DNA of 64,000 nt from UBA1479 sp002706405 (GCA_963972255.1 CAXATO010000005.1:62001-126000); one strand, 5' to 3'. Shown: positions 27,767-37,194, counted from the first letter of the stretch. Translations and numbers: made by a program. Notes: generated by a model not told the origin, from the sequence alone.

Positions 27767-28285
27767 TTATCCACCGTCCCCGCGGCGCCGGCGAACGGCC
27801 TGTCCCAGGCCTTCGAGGGCCTGGCGCAATTCAGGGTCCGTCACGGTCTGCAGATCGCGCGCCAGCGCCGCCCGTTCGGCGGCACTCAACGACCGGGGCG
27901 GGGTTGGGCTGCGGTCCTCGCGCGGCGGCAGGGGGCGCTGGAAAATGTGCATGCCCTTGACCGCGCCATAGCCGAAATAGGTGTTCACCCGCTCGATGAT
28001 CAGGGGTTCCAGGTGTTGGACCTCGGTCGCCACGGCGGAATTGCCGACCTGCAGATGCAGAATGCCGCCCGTGCGCTGGCCGCGGGGAAAGGTGATGCGG
28101 TCGGGCAGGGTGTGGCGGGCCAGCAGATCGCCGGCGATTTCCGGCCAATGGCGCAGGATATCGCCCTGGGCGAAGCCGCGCTTGCCATAAGCGGCGGCGG
28201 TCACCCTGCCCAGCGCCTGGCCGACGGCGCGGACCCCGCCTTTTCGGCGGCGGGGCGGCTTGGTCGCTTCGTCGTCCTGGGCCAT
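27767..28285 (-). CDS. DUF721 (DciA-like) protein
   Basis: The 172-residue product belongs to the DUF721 family, which includes the DciA loader of the replicative helicase DnaB. DciA-type bacteria lack DnaC. The recognisable core is WPEIAGDLLARHTLPDRITF followed by a strand-rich LHLQVGNSAVATEVQHLEP stretch. The N-terminus is basic and low-complexity. The ATG at 28285 has an AAGGA ribosome site and avoids the unlikely upstream extension. It is divergent from mutY. Helicase-loader function is inferred from family membership only. Confidence 0.8.
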   Translation of the reverse strand: MAQDDEATKPPRRRKGGVRAVGQALGRVTAAAYGKRGFAQGDILRHWPEIAGDLLARHTLPDRITFPRGQRTGGILHLQVGNSAVATEVQHLEPLIIERVNTYFGYGAVKGMHIFQRPLPPREDRSPTPPRSLSAAERAALARDLQTVTDPELRQALEGLGQAVRRRRGDGG

Positions 28286-28439
28286 GGTGTTCCTTTCGGG
28301 CCGCCGGCCCCCTTTTCCGCATCCCGGCGGCGTGGCATTAACGGGGGATGTATATAAGAGCGCTGACCCAGGGGCCCGCAAGGGCCAGCCGACCGAAGCC
28401 GGGGGATAACACGGATATTGCCGGGTTCGGGAGTCCGCC

Positions 28440-29495
28440 ATGAGCCTTTCGTCCGCCGATGATCCCCTGATCGGGGCGTTGCTGGACTGGTACGACCGCC
28501 ACCGGCGGGTGTTGCCGTGGCGGGCGCCGCCGGGTCGGCGGGCCGACCCCTACCACGTGTGGCTGTCGGAAATCATGCTGCAGCAGACCACGGTGGCGAC
28601 CGTAAAAAGCTATTTTGACCACTTTGTGGCGCGCTGGCCCCGGGTAGAGGATCTGGCGGCGGCGAATTTGGATGACGTTCTGCATGCCTGGCAGGGGTTG
28701 GGCTACTACGCCCGTGCACGCAACCTGTACAAATGCGCGCAGACGGTCGCCCGCGATCACGGCGGGCGGTTCCCCGACACGGAAGCGGGGCTGTTATCCC
28801 TGCCCGGCATCGGCCCCTACACCGCGGCGGCGATCGCCGCCATCGCCTTCGACGTGCCGGCGTCGCCCGTGGACGGCAATATCGAACGGGTCACGGCGCG
28901 CCTGCGCCGGATCACGGAACCGTTGCCCGGGGGCAAGAAGGCGATCCAGGCGGCGGCGCGGGAACTGACCCCCCGCCGGCGCCCCGGCGACTTCGCCCAG
29001 GCGATGATGGATCTGGGGGCCATGGTCTGTTCGCCGCGCACCCCGAAATGCGATCTCTGCCCGTGGCGGGATGTCTGCGCCGCGCGGGCGGCGGGGGATG
29101 CCGAAGACCTGCCGGCCCGACCGCCCAAGAAAGCCAAGCCGACGCGCCATGGCGTGGTGTTTTGGGCCGAGGATGCCCAAGGCCGGGTGCTGCTGCGCCG
29201 GCGGGCGGAGCGGGGGCTTTTGGGCGGCATGATGGAAGTGCCGTCGACGGATTGGCGGGACACCCCCTGGGGGGCGGATGAGGCCGTCGGTGCGGCCCCG
29301 GTGGCGGCCGATGGTTGGCAGAGCGCCGGCGAGGTCCGCCATACCTTCACCCATTTCCACCTGCGCCTTGCGGTCGTGCGCGGGACCGCACCCGGCGGCG
29401 ATGGCGCCGAGGGCATTTGGGTTCATCCCCGCGATTTCGGCGACCATGCCCTGCCGACCTTGATGAAGAAGGTGGCCAAGGCCGCGCTCGGCTAA
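28440..29495 (+). CDS. mutY: A/G-specific adenine DNA glycosylase MutY
   Basis: Removes adenine mispaired with 8-oxoguanine. The 351-residue protein has catalytic Glu44 in SEIMLQQT, a helix-hairpin-helix (LPGIGPYTA) and Asp145 in VDGNIERV. The [4Fe-4S] cluster uses Cys197, Cys204, Cys207 and Cys213. The C-terminal Nudix-like domain that recognises 8-oxoG covers about residues 235-345. The last four bases overlap the 3' end of the convergent acetyltransferase gene. Confidence 0.96.
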   Translation: MSLSSADDPLIGALLDWYDRHRRVLPWRAPPGRRADPYHVWLSEIMLQQTTVATVKSYFDHFVARWPRVEDLAAANLDDVLHAWQGLGYYARARNLYKCAQTVARDHGGRFPDTEAGLLSLPGIGPYTAAAIAAIAFDVPASPVDGNIERVTARLRRITEPLPGGKKAIQAAARELTPRRRPGDFAQAMMDLGAMVCSPRTPKCDLCPWRDVCAARAAGDAEDLPARPPKKAKPTRHGVVFWAEDAQGRVLLRRRAERGLLGGMMEVPSTDWRDTPWGADEAVGAAPVAADGWQSAGEVRHTFTHFHLRLAVVRGTAPGGDGAEGIWVHPRDFGDHALPTLMKKVAKAALG

Positions 29496-29950
29496 TCGAG
29501 TTCCAGGGTCAGGTAGACGCTGTGGGGGTCGAAGGTGTAGCCGCCGAAGGGGCCCGTGTCGGTGAATCCGGCATTGCGGTAGAGCGCCTGCGCGGCGGCG
29601 AACGGGCCCGTGCCGCCCGTTTCCAGGCTGAGTCGCCCGTAATCCCGGCGCCGCGCTTCGGCCAGGATATGGGTCAGCAGGGCGCGGCCGTAGCCCTTGC
29701 CCCGGAAGTGCGCCAGGGTATGCATGGATTTGATCTCGCCGTGGCGCGGGTCGAGTTCCTTGAGCGCGCCGCAACCGATGACCTCGTCCCCGTCCCACAT
29801 GGACCAGAAGGTGACCTCGGGCGCGGTCAGGCCGCTGAGGTCGAGGGCATAAACGCTTCCGGTCGGCGTCTGGCTGACCATCTGGTCGAGATGCGCGCGG
29901 ATGACGCCGCGTACGGCTTCGCCGCTCAGGTCGTCTTCACGAATCTCCAC
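29492..29950 (-). CDS. GNAT family N-acetyltransferase
   Basis: The 152-residue product has the acetyl-CoA-binding loop of the GNAT fold (HFRGKGYGRALL). The typical LYRNAGF segment appears near the C-terminus. It resembles the small putative acetyltransferases of the YsnE/PhnO kind; the substrate cannot be read from sequence. The start is GTG at 29950, with a weak ribosome site just after the apt stop, so the two minus-strand genes are probably cotranscribed. Confidence 0.85.
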   Translation of the reverse strand: MEIREDDLSGEAVRGVIRAHLDQMVSQTPTGSVYALDLSGLTAPEVTFWSMWDGDEVIGCGALKELDPRHGEIKSMHTLAHFRGKGYGRALLTHILAEARRRDYGRLSLETGGTGPFAAAQALYRNAGFTDTGPFGGYTFDPHSVYLTLELD

Positions 29951-29962
29951 CGCGTCGTCCGC

Positions 29963-30478
29963 TTAGTCGTCGTAGGCCATCAGCGTGCTGAACGGCACGT
30001 CCAGTTTGTCGCGGCCCTTGAGGAAGGTCAGTTCAATCAGGGCGGTTGCGCCCACGACCTCGGCCCCCGCATTCCGCAGCAGGTCGATGGACGCCGCCAT
30101 GGTGCCGCCCGTGGCCAAAAGGTCGTCCATGACCACCACGCGCTGGCCCGGTTCGATGGCGTCCTTCTGAATCTCGATCGTGTCGGTGCCGTATTCCAGG
30201 GAATACTCATGGGCGATGGTTTCGCCGGGCAACTTGCCCTTCTTGCGCACCATGATGAAGCCGCAGCCCAGCTTCGACGCGAGGGGGGCCGCCGTCAGAA
30301 AGCCGCGCGATTCAATGCCGGCGAGGATGTCCGGCTGGTATCCGGCCACGATCTTGGCCAGGCGGCCCAAGGCCACCTGCCAGGCGTCGGGATGCCGCAG
30401 CAGGGTCGAAATATCGTAAAACAGGATGCCGGGAATGGGAAAATCGGGAATCCCCCGGATGTGATCTTTTAGGTCCAT
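29963..30478 (-). CDS. apt: Adenine phosphoribosyltransferase
   Basis: Purine-salvage enzyme that makes AMP from adenine and PRPP in the cytoplasm. At 171 residues it is the usual Apt length. It has the N-terminal IRGIPDFPIPGILFYDIS segment, AGIESRGF and the PRPP-binding signature VVVMDDLLATGGT. The gene starts opposite the aminotransferase gene with about 110 bases between them, so promoters for both probably lie there. Confidence 0.96.
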   Translation of the reverse strand: MDLKDHIRGIPDFPIPGILFYDISTLLRHPDAWQVALGRLAKIVAGYQPDILAGIESRGFLTAAPLASKLGCGFIMVRKKGKLPGETIAHEYSLEYGTDTIEIQKDAIEPGQRVVVMDDLLATGGTMAASIDLLRNAGAEVVGATALIELTFLKGRDKLDVPFSTLMAYDD

Positions 30479-30591
30479 GTGCCCCTCTGGAAAAAATCTA
30501 TCTGTATGAATGTCGCGCGCATCCTATTGGATTGACGCGCGGCCATGCAATCGCGTCCTATGGTCGGGTGGGTTGCGGATCGGATTGCCTG

Positions 30592-31929
30592 ATGACCAAC
30601 GTCTTCTATCGCGAACTTAAATCCGACATGCCCGTTGCCGTGAAGGGCGAGGGCATCTACCTGATCGACGCGACCGGCAAGCGATACCTGGACGCTTCCG
30701 GCGGGGCCGCCGTGTCCTGTCTGGGCCACAGCGACGCGGACGTCATCCAGGCGATCAAGAATCAGGTCGACAGCGTCGCTTTCGCCCATACGGGATTCTT
30801 CACCACGCAGCCGGCGGAAGACCTGGCCGAGTTTCTGATCGGCGCGGCGCCGGACGGCATGTCGATGGTCTATTTCCTGTCCGGCGGGTCGGAAGCGGTC
30901 GAGGCGGCGCTCAAGATGGCGCGCCAGTATTTCCTGGAACAGGGCCAGCCTGAACGTACGAAGTTCATCGCCCGGCGGCAGAGCTATCACGGCAATACCC
31001 TGGGCGCCCTTTCCGTCGGCGGCAACGTCTGGCGGCGCGAGCCCTACAAGGACATGCTGATGGCTGTGTCCCACATCGCGCCCTGTTATCCCTATCGCGA
31101 GATGCGGGACGGCGAGGGCGAGGAAGAATACGGCCGGCGTATCGCCGACGAACTGGAAACGGAAATCCTGCGCCTGGGTCCGCGCAATGTCGCGGCTTTC
31201 ATCGCCGAGACCGTGGGCGGGGCGACGGCGGGCGTGCTCGCCCCCGTGCCGGGGTATTTCAAGCGCATCCGTGAAATCTGCGACCAATACGGCGTGCTGA
31301 TGATCCTGGACGAGGTGATGTGCGGCATGGGCCGCACGGGCACCCTGTTCGCCTGCGAACAGGACGGCGTGGCGCCGGACATCATCTGCATCGCCAAGGG
31401 CCTGGGCGCGGGCTATCAGCCGATCGGTGCGACCCTGGTGTCCGGCGGCGTTTACCGCGCCTTCAAGGACGGCTCAGGCGCCTTTCAGCATGGCCATACC
31501 TATATGGGCCACCCGGTGGCCTGTGCGGCGGCGCTCGCGGTTCAGCGCAAGGTGCGGGACGCGGGCCTGCTGGACAACGTTCAGCGCATGGGGGCCATGC
31601 TGGTCGACCGCTTGCACGACCGCCTGGGCAACCATCCCCATGTCGGCGACATCCGGGGGCGCGGGCTGTTCCAGGGGATCGAACTGGTCGCCGACCGGGC
31701 GACCAAGGAAACCCTCGACCCGACCCTGAAAATCCATGCACGGGTGAAGAAGGCCGCGTTCCAGCGCGGGTTGATCTGCTATCCCGCCGGCGGCACGGCG
31801 GACGGGGCGCGCGGCGACCACATCCTGCTGGCGCCGCCCTTCATCATTGACGAAACTCAGATAAAGGACCTGGTCGCGCTTTTGGGGCAGGCCATCGATA
31901 CGACGCTAAAGGAGACGGGCATTATGTGA
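30592..31929 (+). CDS. Class III PLP-dependent aminotransferase
   Basis: The 445-residue protein is a fold-type I transaminase of subgroup III (omega-amino acid/amine:pyruvate type). It has MILDEVMCGMGRTG and the PLP lysine Lys269 in IAKGLGAGYQP, with the SGGSEAVEAALKMAR helix that binds the phosphate. Families of this kind use beta-alanine, taurine, polyamines or other primary amines; the substrate is not evident. ATG 30592 gives the usual short N-terminus (an open frame extends to 30532). It is 50 bases upstream of a TAXI receptor, so transport and transamination of one substrate is possible. Confidence 0.86.
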   Translation: MTNVFYRELKSDMPVAVKGEGIYLIDATGKRYLDASGGAAVSCLGHSDADVIQAIKNQVDSVAFAHTGFFTTQPAEDLAEFLIGAAPDGMSMVYFLSGGSEAVEAALKMARQYFLEQGQPERTKFIARRQSYHGNTLGALSVGGNVWRREPYKDMLMAVSHIAPCYPYREMRDGEGEEEYGRRIADELETEILRLGPRNVAAFIAETVGGATAGVLAPVPGYFKRIREICDQYGVLMILDEVMCGMGRTGTLFACEQDGVAPDIICIAKGLGAGYQPIGATLVSGGVYRAFKDGSGAFQHGHTYMGHPVACAAALAVQRKVRDAGLLDNVQRMGAMLVDRLHDRLGNHPHVGDIRGRGLFQGIELVADRATKETLDPTLKIHARVKKAAFQRGLICYPAGGTADGARGDHILLAPPFIIDETQIKDLVALLGQAIDTTLKETGIM

Positions 31930-31978
31930 TCCGGGGGGGAGAAACCGGATTAATCAAAGTCAGAGGGGCACCCGAATT

Positions 31979-32983
31979 ATGGGCATTCAGGTCGGTCTGG
32001 GCGAAAACCGGTTTCGGTGTTCGCCGGCAATGGGCGTGGTCATGGCGGGCTTTGCCTTTCTCTTCTCGGTGGGGGTCCTGTTCCCGGCGCAGGCGAAGAC
32101 CCTGACCATCGGCACCGGCAGCAACGGCGGCGTCTATATTCAGCTCGGCAAGGCGATTTGCGACATCGTGCGTCGGGAAATGCGCGGCACGAAATGCAAG
32201 GCCGTGACGAGCAAGGGCTCCATCGACAATCTGATCGGCATCAAGAAGGGCACCTTTGATCTGGGGATCGTCCAGTCGGACGTGCAGTACCATGCGGTCA
32301 AGGGAACGGGGACCTTCGCCAATATCGGGGCGATCAAAGGCATCTACAGCCTGTTTGCCGCTCATCCTGAATCGCTGGCCGTGATGACCAGAAAGGATAG
32401 CGGGATCAGCGGGCTTGGCGATATCGCAGGCAAGCGGATCAATATCGGCAAGGTGACATCGGGCACCAACGCGACAATGCGGCTTTTGTTCGATGCCATG
32501 GGCCTGCCGCTTAACAGTTTTCCTCTGGTCGCGACCCTCAAGGCGACGGATCAATACAACGCAATCTGCGGACGTAAAGTCGACCTTACGAGCTTTCTTG
32601 CGGGGCATCCCAACGGCATCTTGAACAAGCTGATCAAGCTATGTGACATCGGATTCATTCCTGTATTGGGTGCCGCCGCGGAGCGGCTGATTTCATCCAA
32701 TCCCTATTACGTACATGCATTGATCCCTAAGGAAGCCTATAGCGGCCTGACGGCCGACGTGCCGACGGTCGGTCTTGTCGCGACGGTCATGGCCGGGGCC
32801 CAGTTGGATTCGGCGACGGCTTATCAATTGACCAAGGCGGTATTCGAACACCTGTATTTCATCACGTCGAAGCATCCGGCATTCTACCGGCTGTATCCGC
32901 TGGAAATGGCCCGCAAGGGACTTACCGCGCCCCACCATCCGGGCGCGGCGCAATATTTGCGGGAGGCCGGACGCCTGCCTTAA
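31979..32983 (+). CDS. TAXI-family TRAP transporter solute receptor (copy 1)
   Basis: Periplasmic substrate-binding protein of the TAXI (TRAP-associated extracytoplasmic immunogenic) family. The 334-residue product has a signal region ending near AQA (about residue 39) and the family opening LTIGTGSNGGVY. It also keeps the VQSDVQYHA, NIGKVTSGTNATM and SNPYYVHALIP segments. It is the most divergent of three copies here. An internal ATG at 32030 would also give a signal peptide. It has no permease of its own and lies 480 bases before copy 2. Confidence 0.88.
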   Translation: MGIQVGLGENRFRCSPAMGVVMAGFAFLFSVGVLFPAQAKTLTIGTGSNGGVYIQLGKAICDIVRREMRGTKCKAVTSKGSIDNLIGIKKGTFDLGIVQSDVQYHAVKGTGTFANIGAIKGIYSLFAAHPESLAVMTRKDSGISGLGDIAGKRINIGKVTSGTNATMRLLFDAMGLPLNSFPLVATLKATDQYNAICGRKVDLTSFLAGHPNGILNKLIKLCDIGFIPVLGAAAERLISSNPYYVHALIPKEAYSGLTADVPTVGLVATVMAGAQLDSATAYQLTKAVFEHLYFITSKHPAFYRLYPLEMARKGLTAPHHPGAAQYLREAGRLP

Positions 32984-33464
32984 GGCAACCATTTGCGTCT
33001 TTATTCGGAACAATTTCAGACAGCATAAGACAAGGTTAATCTTCACCGTTGGCCTTTTCGGGCGATGTGTTACACTTCACTGCAACGATATAGATCAGGG
33101 AATCACATGGCATTATCAGGGGGCAGTCTGAACGAAGACGCCAACGGTTGGGATTTGCGGACCGGCGTCAGCGGCCCGCCCGTTTTCCTGGTATACCAAG
33201 CCTGTCGCCACCTCGGCGTGGCAAGAAATTCCCCACACGTTCATAGAAATTCGGTCCCGCGGAGCAACTTCGAGGGCTGCGGCCCCAGGTTCTTGCGTGC
33301 CGATACGCCGGGCTTTCTCCTGGCGGATCACCCGGATGTCCGCACCGGTCCGATAGACGGGCCCGACACGGATCCTGGGACTCCCCCGGCCGGACGGCTC
33401 GGCCTATGCCGCGTCCCGGCTTTTAATCATTATCCAACCTGAAAAAATCCAAGGAGGAATGGAG
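32984..33464. other. Long leader region upstream of the second TAXI receptor
   Basis: About 480 bases between two TAXI receptor genes. A candidate promoter lies at 33049-33076. A 111-codon open frame beginning at 33107 (AGGGA five bases upstream) runs to 33442, and a reverse frame covers 33116-33331. Neither shows a recognisable domain or convincing codon pattern. A perfect AGGAGG (33452-33457) precedes the receptor start. The stretch is best read as a long 5' leader, possibly with a decayed or very short gene. Confidence 0.4.
33049..33076 (+). promoter_or_regulatory. Weak candidate promoter for the TAXI-permease operon
   Basis: TTGGCC (33049-33054) and TACACT (33071-33076) with a 16-base spacer, each matching four of six consensus bases. 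It would give a leader of about 380 bases before the receptor at 33465. Low-confidence call based on spacing only. Confidence 0.25.
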
Positions 33465-34442
33465 ATGTTCCTGAGAAAAACTCTGGCCGCGACCGTTGCC
33501 GTCGCCGCGATGGCGGCGACCTTCGGCGGCGCCCAGGCAGCGGACGAGAAATTCATCACCATCGGCACCGGCGGGCAGACCGGCGTCTACTTCGTGGTCG
33601 GCCAGTCGATCTGTAAATTGGTCAACCGCAACACCTCGAAGCACGGCATCAAGTGCACGGCGCCGTCGACCGGTGGGTCCATTGCCAACATCAACGCCAT
33701 CAAAGCCGGCAACCAGGACATGGGCGTGGCCCAGTCCGATTGGCAGTACCACGCTTATCACGGCACGGCGAAGTTCAAGGAAAGCGGTGCCTACAAGGAC
33801 CTGCGGTCGGTATTTTCGGTGCACGGCGAGCCGTTCACCGTGGTTGCCCGCAAGGATTCCGGCGCCACCAAGTTCGATGATTTGAAGGGCAAGCGCGTCA
33901 ATGTTGGCAACCCCGGTTCCGGGCAGCGCGCGACCATGAGTGTCGTGCTTGACGCATTGGGCTGGGACGAGTCCGCGTTCTCTCTGGCGTCCGAGCTGAA
34001 GTCCTCGGAACAGGCGGCGGCGCTCGGCGACAACAAGGTCGACGCGATCGTGTTCACCGCCGGCCATCCCAACGGTTCGATCCAGGAAGCGACGACGACG
34101 ACCGATGCGTTGCTGATCCCCGTGGTTGGCCCGGCCATCGACAAGCTGGTTTCCGACAATCCTTATTACGCGCATGCCACCGTTCCGGGCGGCATGTATC
34201 GGGGCAACCCGGACGACGTGAAGACCTTCGGTGTGAAGGCGACCTTCGTGTCCTCGGCCAAGGTTCCGAACGACGTTGTCTATCAGGTCGTCAAGGCCGT
34301 GTTCGACAACTTCGGGCGTTTCAAGAAGCTGCACCCGGCCTTCGAACATCTGAAGGAAACGGACATGATCTCCGCCGGCAACTCGGCCCCGCTGCATGAT
34401 GGCGCGGCCAAGTACTACAAGGAAAAAGGCTGGTTGAAGTAA
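33465..34442 (+). CDS. TAXI-family TRAP transporter solute receptor (copy 2)
   Basis: Periplasmic receptor, likely the main partner of the permease just downstream. The 325-residue product has a classic signal peptide (cleavage after AQA, about residue 25). The TAXI core follows: ITIGTGGQTGVYF, AQSDWQYHAYHG, NVGNPGSGQRATM and SDNPYYAHATVPGGMY. ATG 33465 is chosen over ATG 33459 because it sits seven bases after AGGAGG, whereas the other is only one base away. A strong hairpin follows the gene, as is common where receptor mRNA must exceed permease mRNA. Confidence 0.92.
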   Translation: MFLRKTLAATVAVAAMAATFGGAQAADEKFITIGTGGQTGVYFVVGQSICKLVNRNTSKHGIKCTAPSTGGSIANINAIKAGNQDMGVAQSDWQYHAYHGTAKFKESGAYKDLRSVFSVHGEPFTVVARKDSGATKFDDLKGKRVNVGNPGSGQRATMSVVLDALGWDESAFSLASELKSSEQAAALGDNKVDAIVFTAGHPNGSIQEATTTTDALLIPVVGPAIDKLVSDNPYYAHATVPGGMYRGNPDDVKTFGVKATFVSSAKVPNDVVYQVVKAVFDNFGRFKKLHPAFEHLKETDMISAGNSAPLHDGAAKYYKEKGWLK

Positions 34443-34452
34443 TCAGCGAAAC

Positions 34453-34486
34453 CTTCCCCGCCGGGCAACCGGCGGGGAAGTTCTTC
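34453..34486 (+). terminator. GNRA-capped hairpin between TAXI receptor and permease genes
   Basis: A perfect 12-bp stem, CTTCCCCGCCGG with CCGGCGGGGAAG (34453-34464, 34469-34480), closed by a GCAA tetraloop and followed by TTCTTC. The T tract is poor, so partial termination or 3'-end protection of the receptor mRNA is more likely than full termination. Confidence 0.7.
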
Positions 34487-34584
34487 GTCCGCCTTCGCCG
34501 GTAAGGGAGAGACCGGCCATGGACAGCACATCGACCGCTCGCGCGGCGATGCCCTTGGAGGCCTAAAGAAAAAGCGAGACGACA

Positions 34585-37176
34585 ATGAGCGAACAGACGA
34601 ACAATTCCGGCGCCAGCACAGACGAATTGGCCGACCTGGTCGCGTCGACCGATACCGGGGGGCGCCATCCCGGCAAGGCTTGGACGATGGTCCTGTTCTC
34701 GACCGCCTTGGCGTGGTCCCTGTTCCAGCTTTGGTTTGCGTCGCCGCTGCCGTTTGCGCTGCACATCGGGGTGTTTAACGACACCGAAGCGCGCTCGATC
34801 CATCTGGCCTTTGCGATCTTCCTCGCCTTTCTGGCCTATCCGGCGTTCAGCCGTTCACCGCGCAATTACATTCCCATTCTGGACATCGTCTTCGCCTTTG
34901 TCGGCGCCGCCGCCGCGTCTTACCTGTTCGTGTTCTACCGCGACATCGCCGACCGCGTTGGCGCGCCGATCGAACAGGATTTCGTGGTCGCCGTGATCGG
35001 GGTGCTGCTTCTGCTGGAAGCGACCCGCCGCGCGCTTGGCCCGGCGCTCGCCATCGTCGCCTCCGTGTTCCTGCTCTATACCTTCCTTGGCCCCTACATG
35101 CCGGGGATCATCGCGCATAAGGGAAACTCCCTGGCCGAAGTGGTCAACCACCACTGGATCACCACCGAAGGCGTGTTCGGCATCGCGCTCGGTGTATCCA
35201 CCAGTTTCGTGTTCCTGTTCGTGCTGTTCGGCGCGTTGTTGGACAAGGCGGGGGCGGGCAATTACTTCATTCAGGTCGCGTTCTCGCTGATGGGGCACAT
35301 GAAAGGCGGCCCGGCCAAGGCCGCCGTCGTCGCCTCGGCCATGACCGGCCTGATCTCCGGCTCCTCCATCGCCAACGTCGTGACCACCGGCACCTTCACC
35401 ATTCCGCTGATGAAGCGCGTCGGCTTTTCCAGCGAGAAGGCGGGAGCGGTCGAAGTCGCGTCCTCCGTCAACGGACAGATCATGCCGCCCGTCATGGGTG
35501 CTGCCGCGTTCCTGATGGTCGAATACGTGGGCATTCCCTATTTCGACGTGGTCAAGCACGCCTTCGTGCCGGCGCTGATCAGCTACATCGCCCTGGTCTA
35601 CATCGTGCATTTGGAAGCCATGAAATTGGGCATGGAAGGCCTGCCGCGCGCGGTCGAGCCCAAGCCCTGGGTGCAGCGCCTGGTTGGCTTGGCCTTCGGC
35701 ATCGCCATGGTTTCCGGCTTGTCGTTGGCGGTCTATTACGGGCTCGGCTGGATGAAGCCGGTCCTGGGTGGGTATGCATCGGTCGTCGTCGCCATCGGCA
35801 TCGCGATCGTCTACGTCCTCCTGGTGCGCTTCGCCGCCAAGTATCCGGACCTCAAGCTGGATGATCCGAACGAGCCGGTGGTCAAGCTTCCCGAACCGGC
35901 ACCCACCATCAAGTCGGGCCTGCACTTCCTGCTGCCGGTCATCGTGTTGGTGTGGTGCCTGATGGTCGAACAACTGTCTCCGGGGCTGTCGGCCTTCTGG
36001 GGATCGGTGCTGATGATCTTCATCCTGCTGACCCAGCGTCCCATCTTCGCCTTTTTCCGCAATCAGACGGATTTCGCCGCCCAGATCAAACGCGGCTGGC
36101 ATGAACTGCTCGATGGGTTGGTCACCGGGGCGCGTAACATGATTGGTATCGGCATCGCCACGGCGACCGCCGGGATCATCGTCGGCGTGGTCAGCCAGAC
36201 CGGCGTGGGCTCGGCCCTTGCCGACGTGGTCGAGGTGTTGTCCGGCGGCAACCTGATGGCGATCTTGTTCCTGACCGCCTTCCTGTCGCTGATCCTGGGC
36301 ATGGGCCTGCCGACCACGGCCAACTACATCGTGGTGTCGGCGTTGCTGGCCCCGGTCATCGTGACCCTGGGCCAGCAGAATGGCCTGATCGTGCCGCTGA
36401 TCGCCGTGCATCTGTTCGTGTTCTACTTCGGGATTATGGCCGACGTGACGCCGCCCGTGGGGCTGGCGTCCTTTGCCGCCGCCGCGGTGTCCGGCGGCGA
36501 TCCGATCCGCACGGGCTTCATCGCCTTCTTCTATTCCCTGCGCACGGCGGCCCTGCCGTTCCTGTTCATCTTCAACACGGACCTGCTGCTCATCGACGTG
36601 GATGCCGTGCACGGCGTGTTCGTGTTCATAACCGCGACATTGGCGATGCTCTTATTCGCGGCGGCGACGCAGGGATACTTCCTGACCAAAAGCAAGATCT
36701 GGGAGACGGTGGTGCTGTTGGTGCTGGCGTTTTCCTTTTTCCGCCCCGGGTTCTGGATGGACATGATCTCGGCGCCCTATATCGATTACAAGCCCGCGGA
36801 AATGGCGACCGCCTTTGAAAACACGCCGGAAGGCGAAAAGGTCCGCCTGATGATTTCGGGCAAGGACGATATCGGAAACCCCCGTAAATGGATGGTCGTG
36901 CTGCCCGTGGGGCCAAGCGCAAGCGGTGCCGAGCGTATCAAGGCCGTTGGCCTGACGCTGCGCGAGGAAGACGGGAAAGTCCTGATCGACGACGTCGCCT
37001 TCGGCTCTGAAGCCAAAAAGGTCGGCCTCGATTGGGACCAGGAAATCACCAAGGTTCTGCAACCCGCGGATCAGGTGAACAAGTATTGGATCTACCTACC
37101 CGCGTTGCTGATCCTGTGTCTGGTCGTCCTGGCGCAAAAAGCACGCATCCGCAAAACATCGGCCCAGCCGGCCTGA
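34585..37176 (+). CDS. Fused TRAP transporter permease (DctQM-type) with C-terminal DUF3394 domain
   Basis: Sodium- or proton-driven secondary transporter that takes substrate from TAXI receptors. The 863-residue protein joins the small four-helix Q domain (N-terminal part, to about residue 185) to the large 12-helix M domain, which includes GLISGSSIANVVTTG, VNGQIMPPVMGAAAFLM and ILGMGLPTTANYIVV. The last 130 or so residues (after about 735) form a soluble domain of the DUF3394 type with one more membrane span near the end. Such fusions go with TAXI rather than DctP receptors. The start has only a weak ribosome site. Confidence 0.93.
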   Translation: MSEQTNNSGASTDELADLVASTDTGGRHPGKAWTMVLFSTALAWSLFQLWFASPLPFALHIGVFNDTEARSIHLAFAIFLAFLAYPAFSRSPRNYIPILDIVFAFVGAAAASYLFVFYRDIADRVGAPIEQDFVVAVIGVLLLLEATRRALGPALAIVASVFLLYTFLGPYMPGIIAHKGNSLAEVVNHHWITTEGVFGIALGVSTSFVFLFVLFGALLDKAGAGNYFIQVAFSLMGHMKGGPAKAAVVASAMTGLISGSSIANVVTTGTFTIPLMKRVGFSSEKAGAVEVASSVNGQIMPPVMGAAAFLMVEYVGIPYFDVVKHAFVPALISYIALVYIVHLEAMKLGMEGLPRAVEPKPWVQRLVGLAFGIAMVSGLSLAVYYGLGWMKPVLGGYASVVVAIGIAIVYVLLVRFAAKYPDLKLDDPNEPVVKLPEPAPTIKSGLHFLLPVIVLVWCLMVEQLSPGLSAFWGSVLMIFILLTQRPIFAFFRNQTDFAAQIKRGWHELLDGLVTGARNMIGIGIATATAGIIVGVVSQTGVGSALADVVEVLSGGNLMAILFLTAFLSLILGMGLPTTANYIVVSALLAPVIVTLGQQNGLIVPLIAVHLFVFYFGIMADVTPPVGLASFAAAAVSGGDPIRTGFIAFFYSLRTAALPFLFIFNTDLLLIDVDAVHGVFVFITATLAMLLFAAATQGYFLTKSKIWETVVLLVLAFSFFRPGFWMDMISAPYIDYKPAEMATAFENTPEGEKVRLMISGKDDIGNPRKWMVVLPVGPSASGAERIKAVGLTLREEDGKVLIDDVAFGSEAKKVGLDWDQEITKVLQPADQVNKYWIYLPALLILCLVVLAQKARIRKTSAQPA

Positions 37177-37194
37177 CCGAGGAGCCCGCAAGAC

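Noticed and set aside
31928..31950. Small ATCCGG/CCGGAT inverted repeat after the aminotransferase gene
   Set aside because: A six-base stem with a ten-base loop is too weak to call as a terminator.
33107..33442. A 111-codon open frame in the long leader before TAXI copy 2
   Set aside because: It has a fair ribosome site but no recognisable domain, an irregular amino-acid pattern rich in Pro, Gly and Arg, and a competing reverse frame. It was kept only as a note on the intergenic region.
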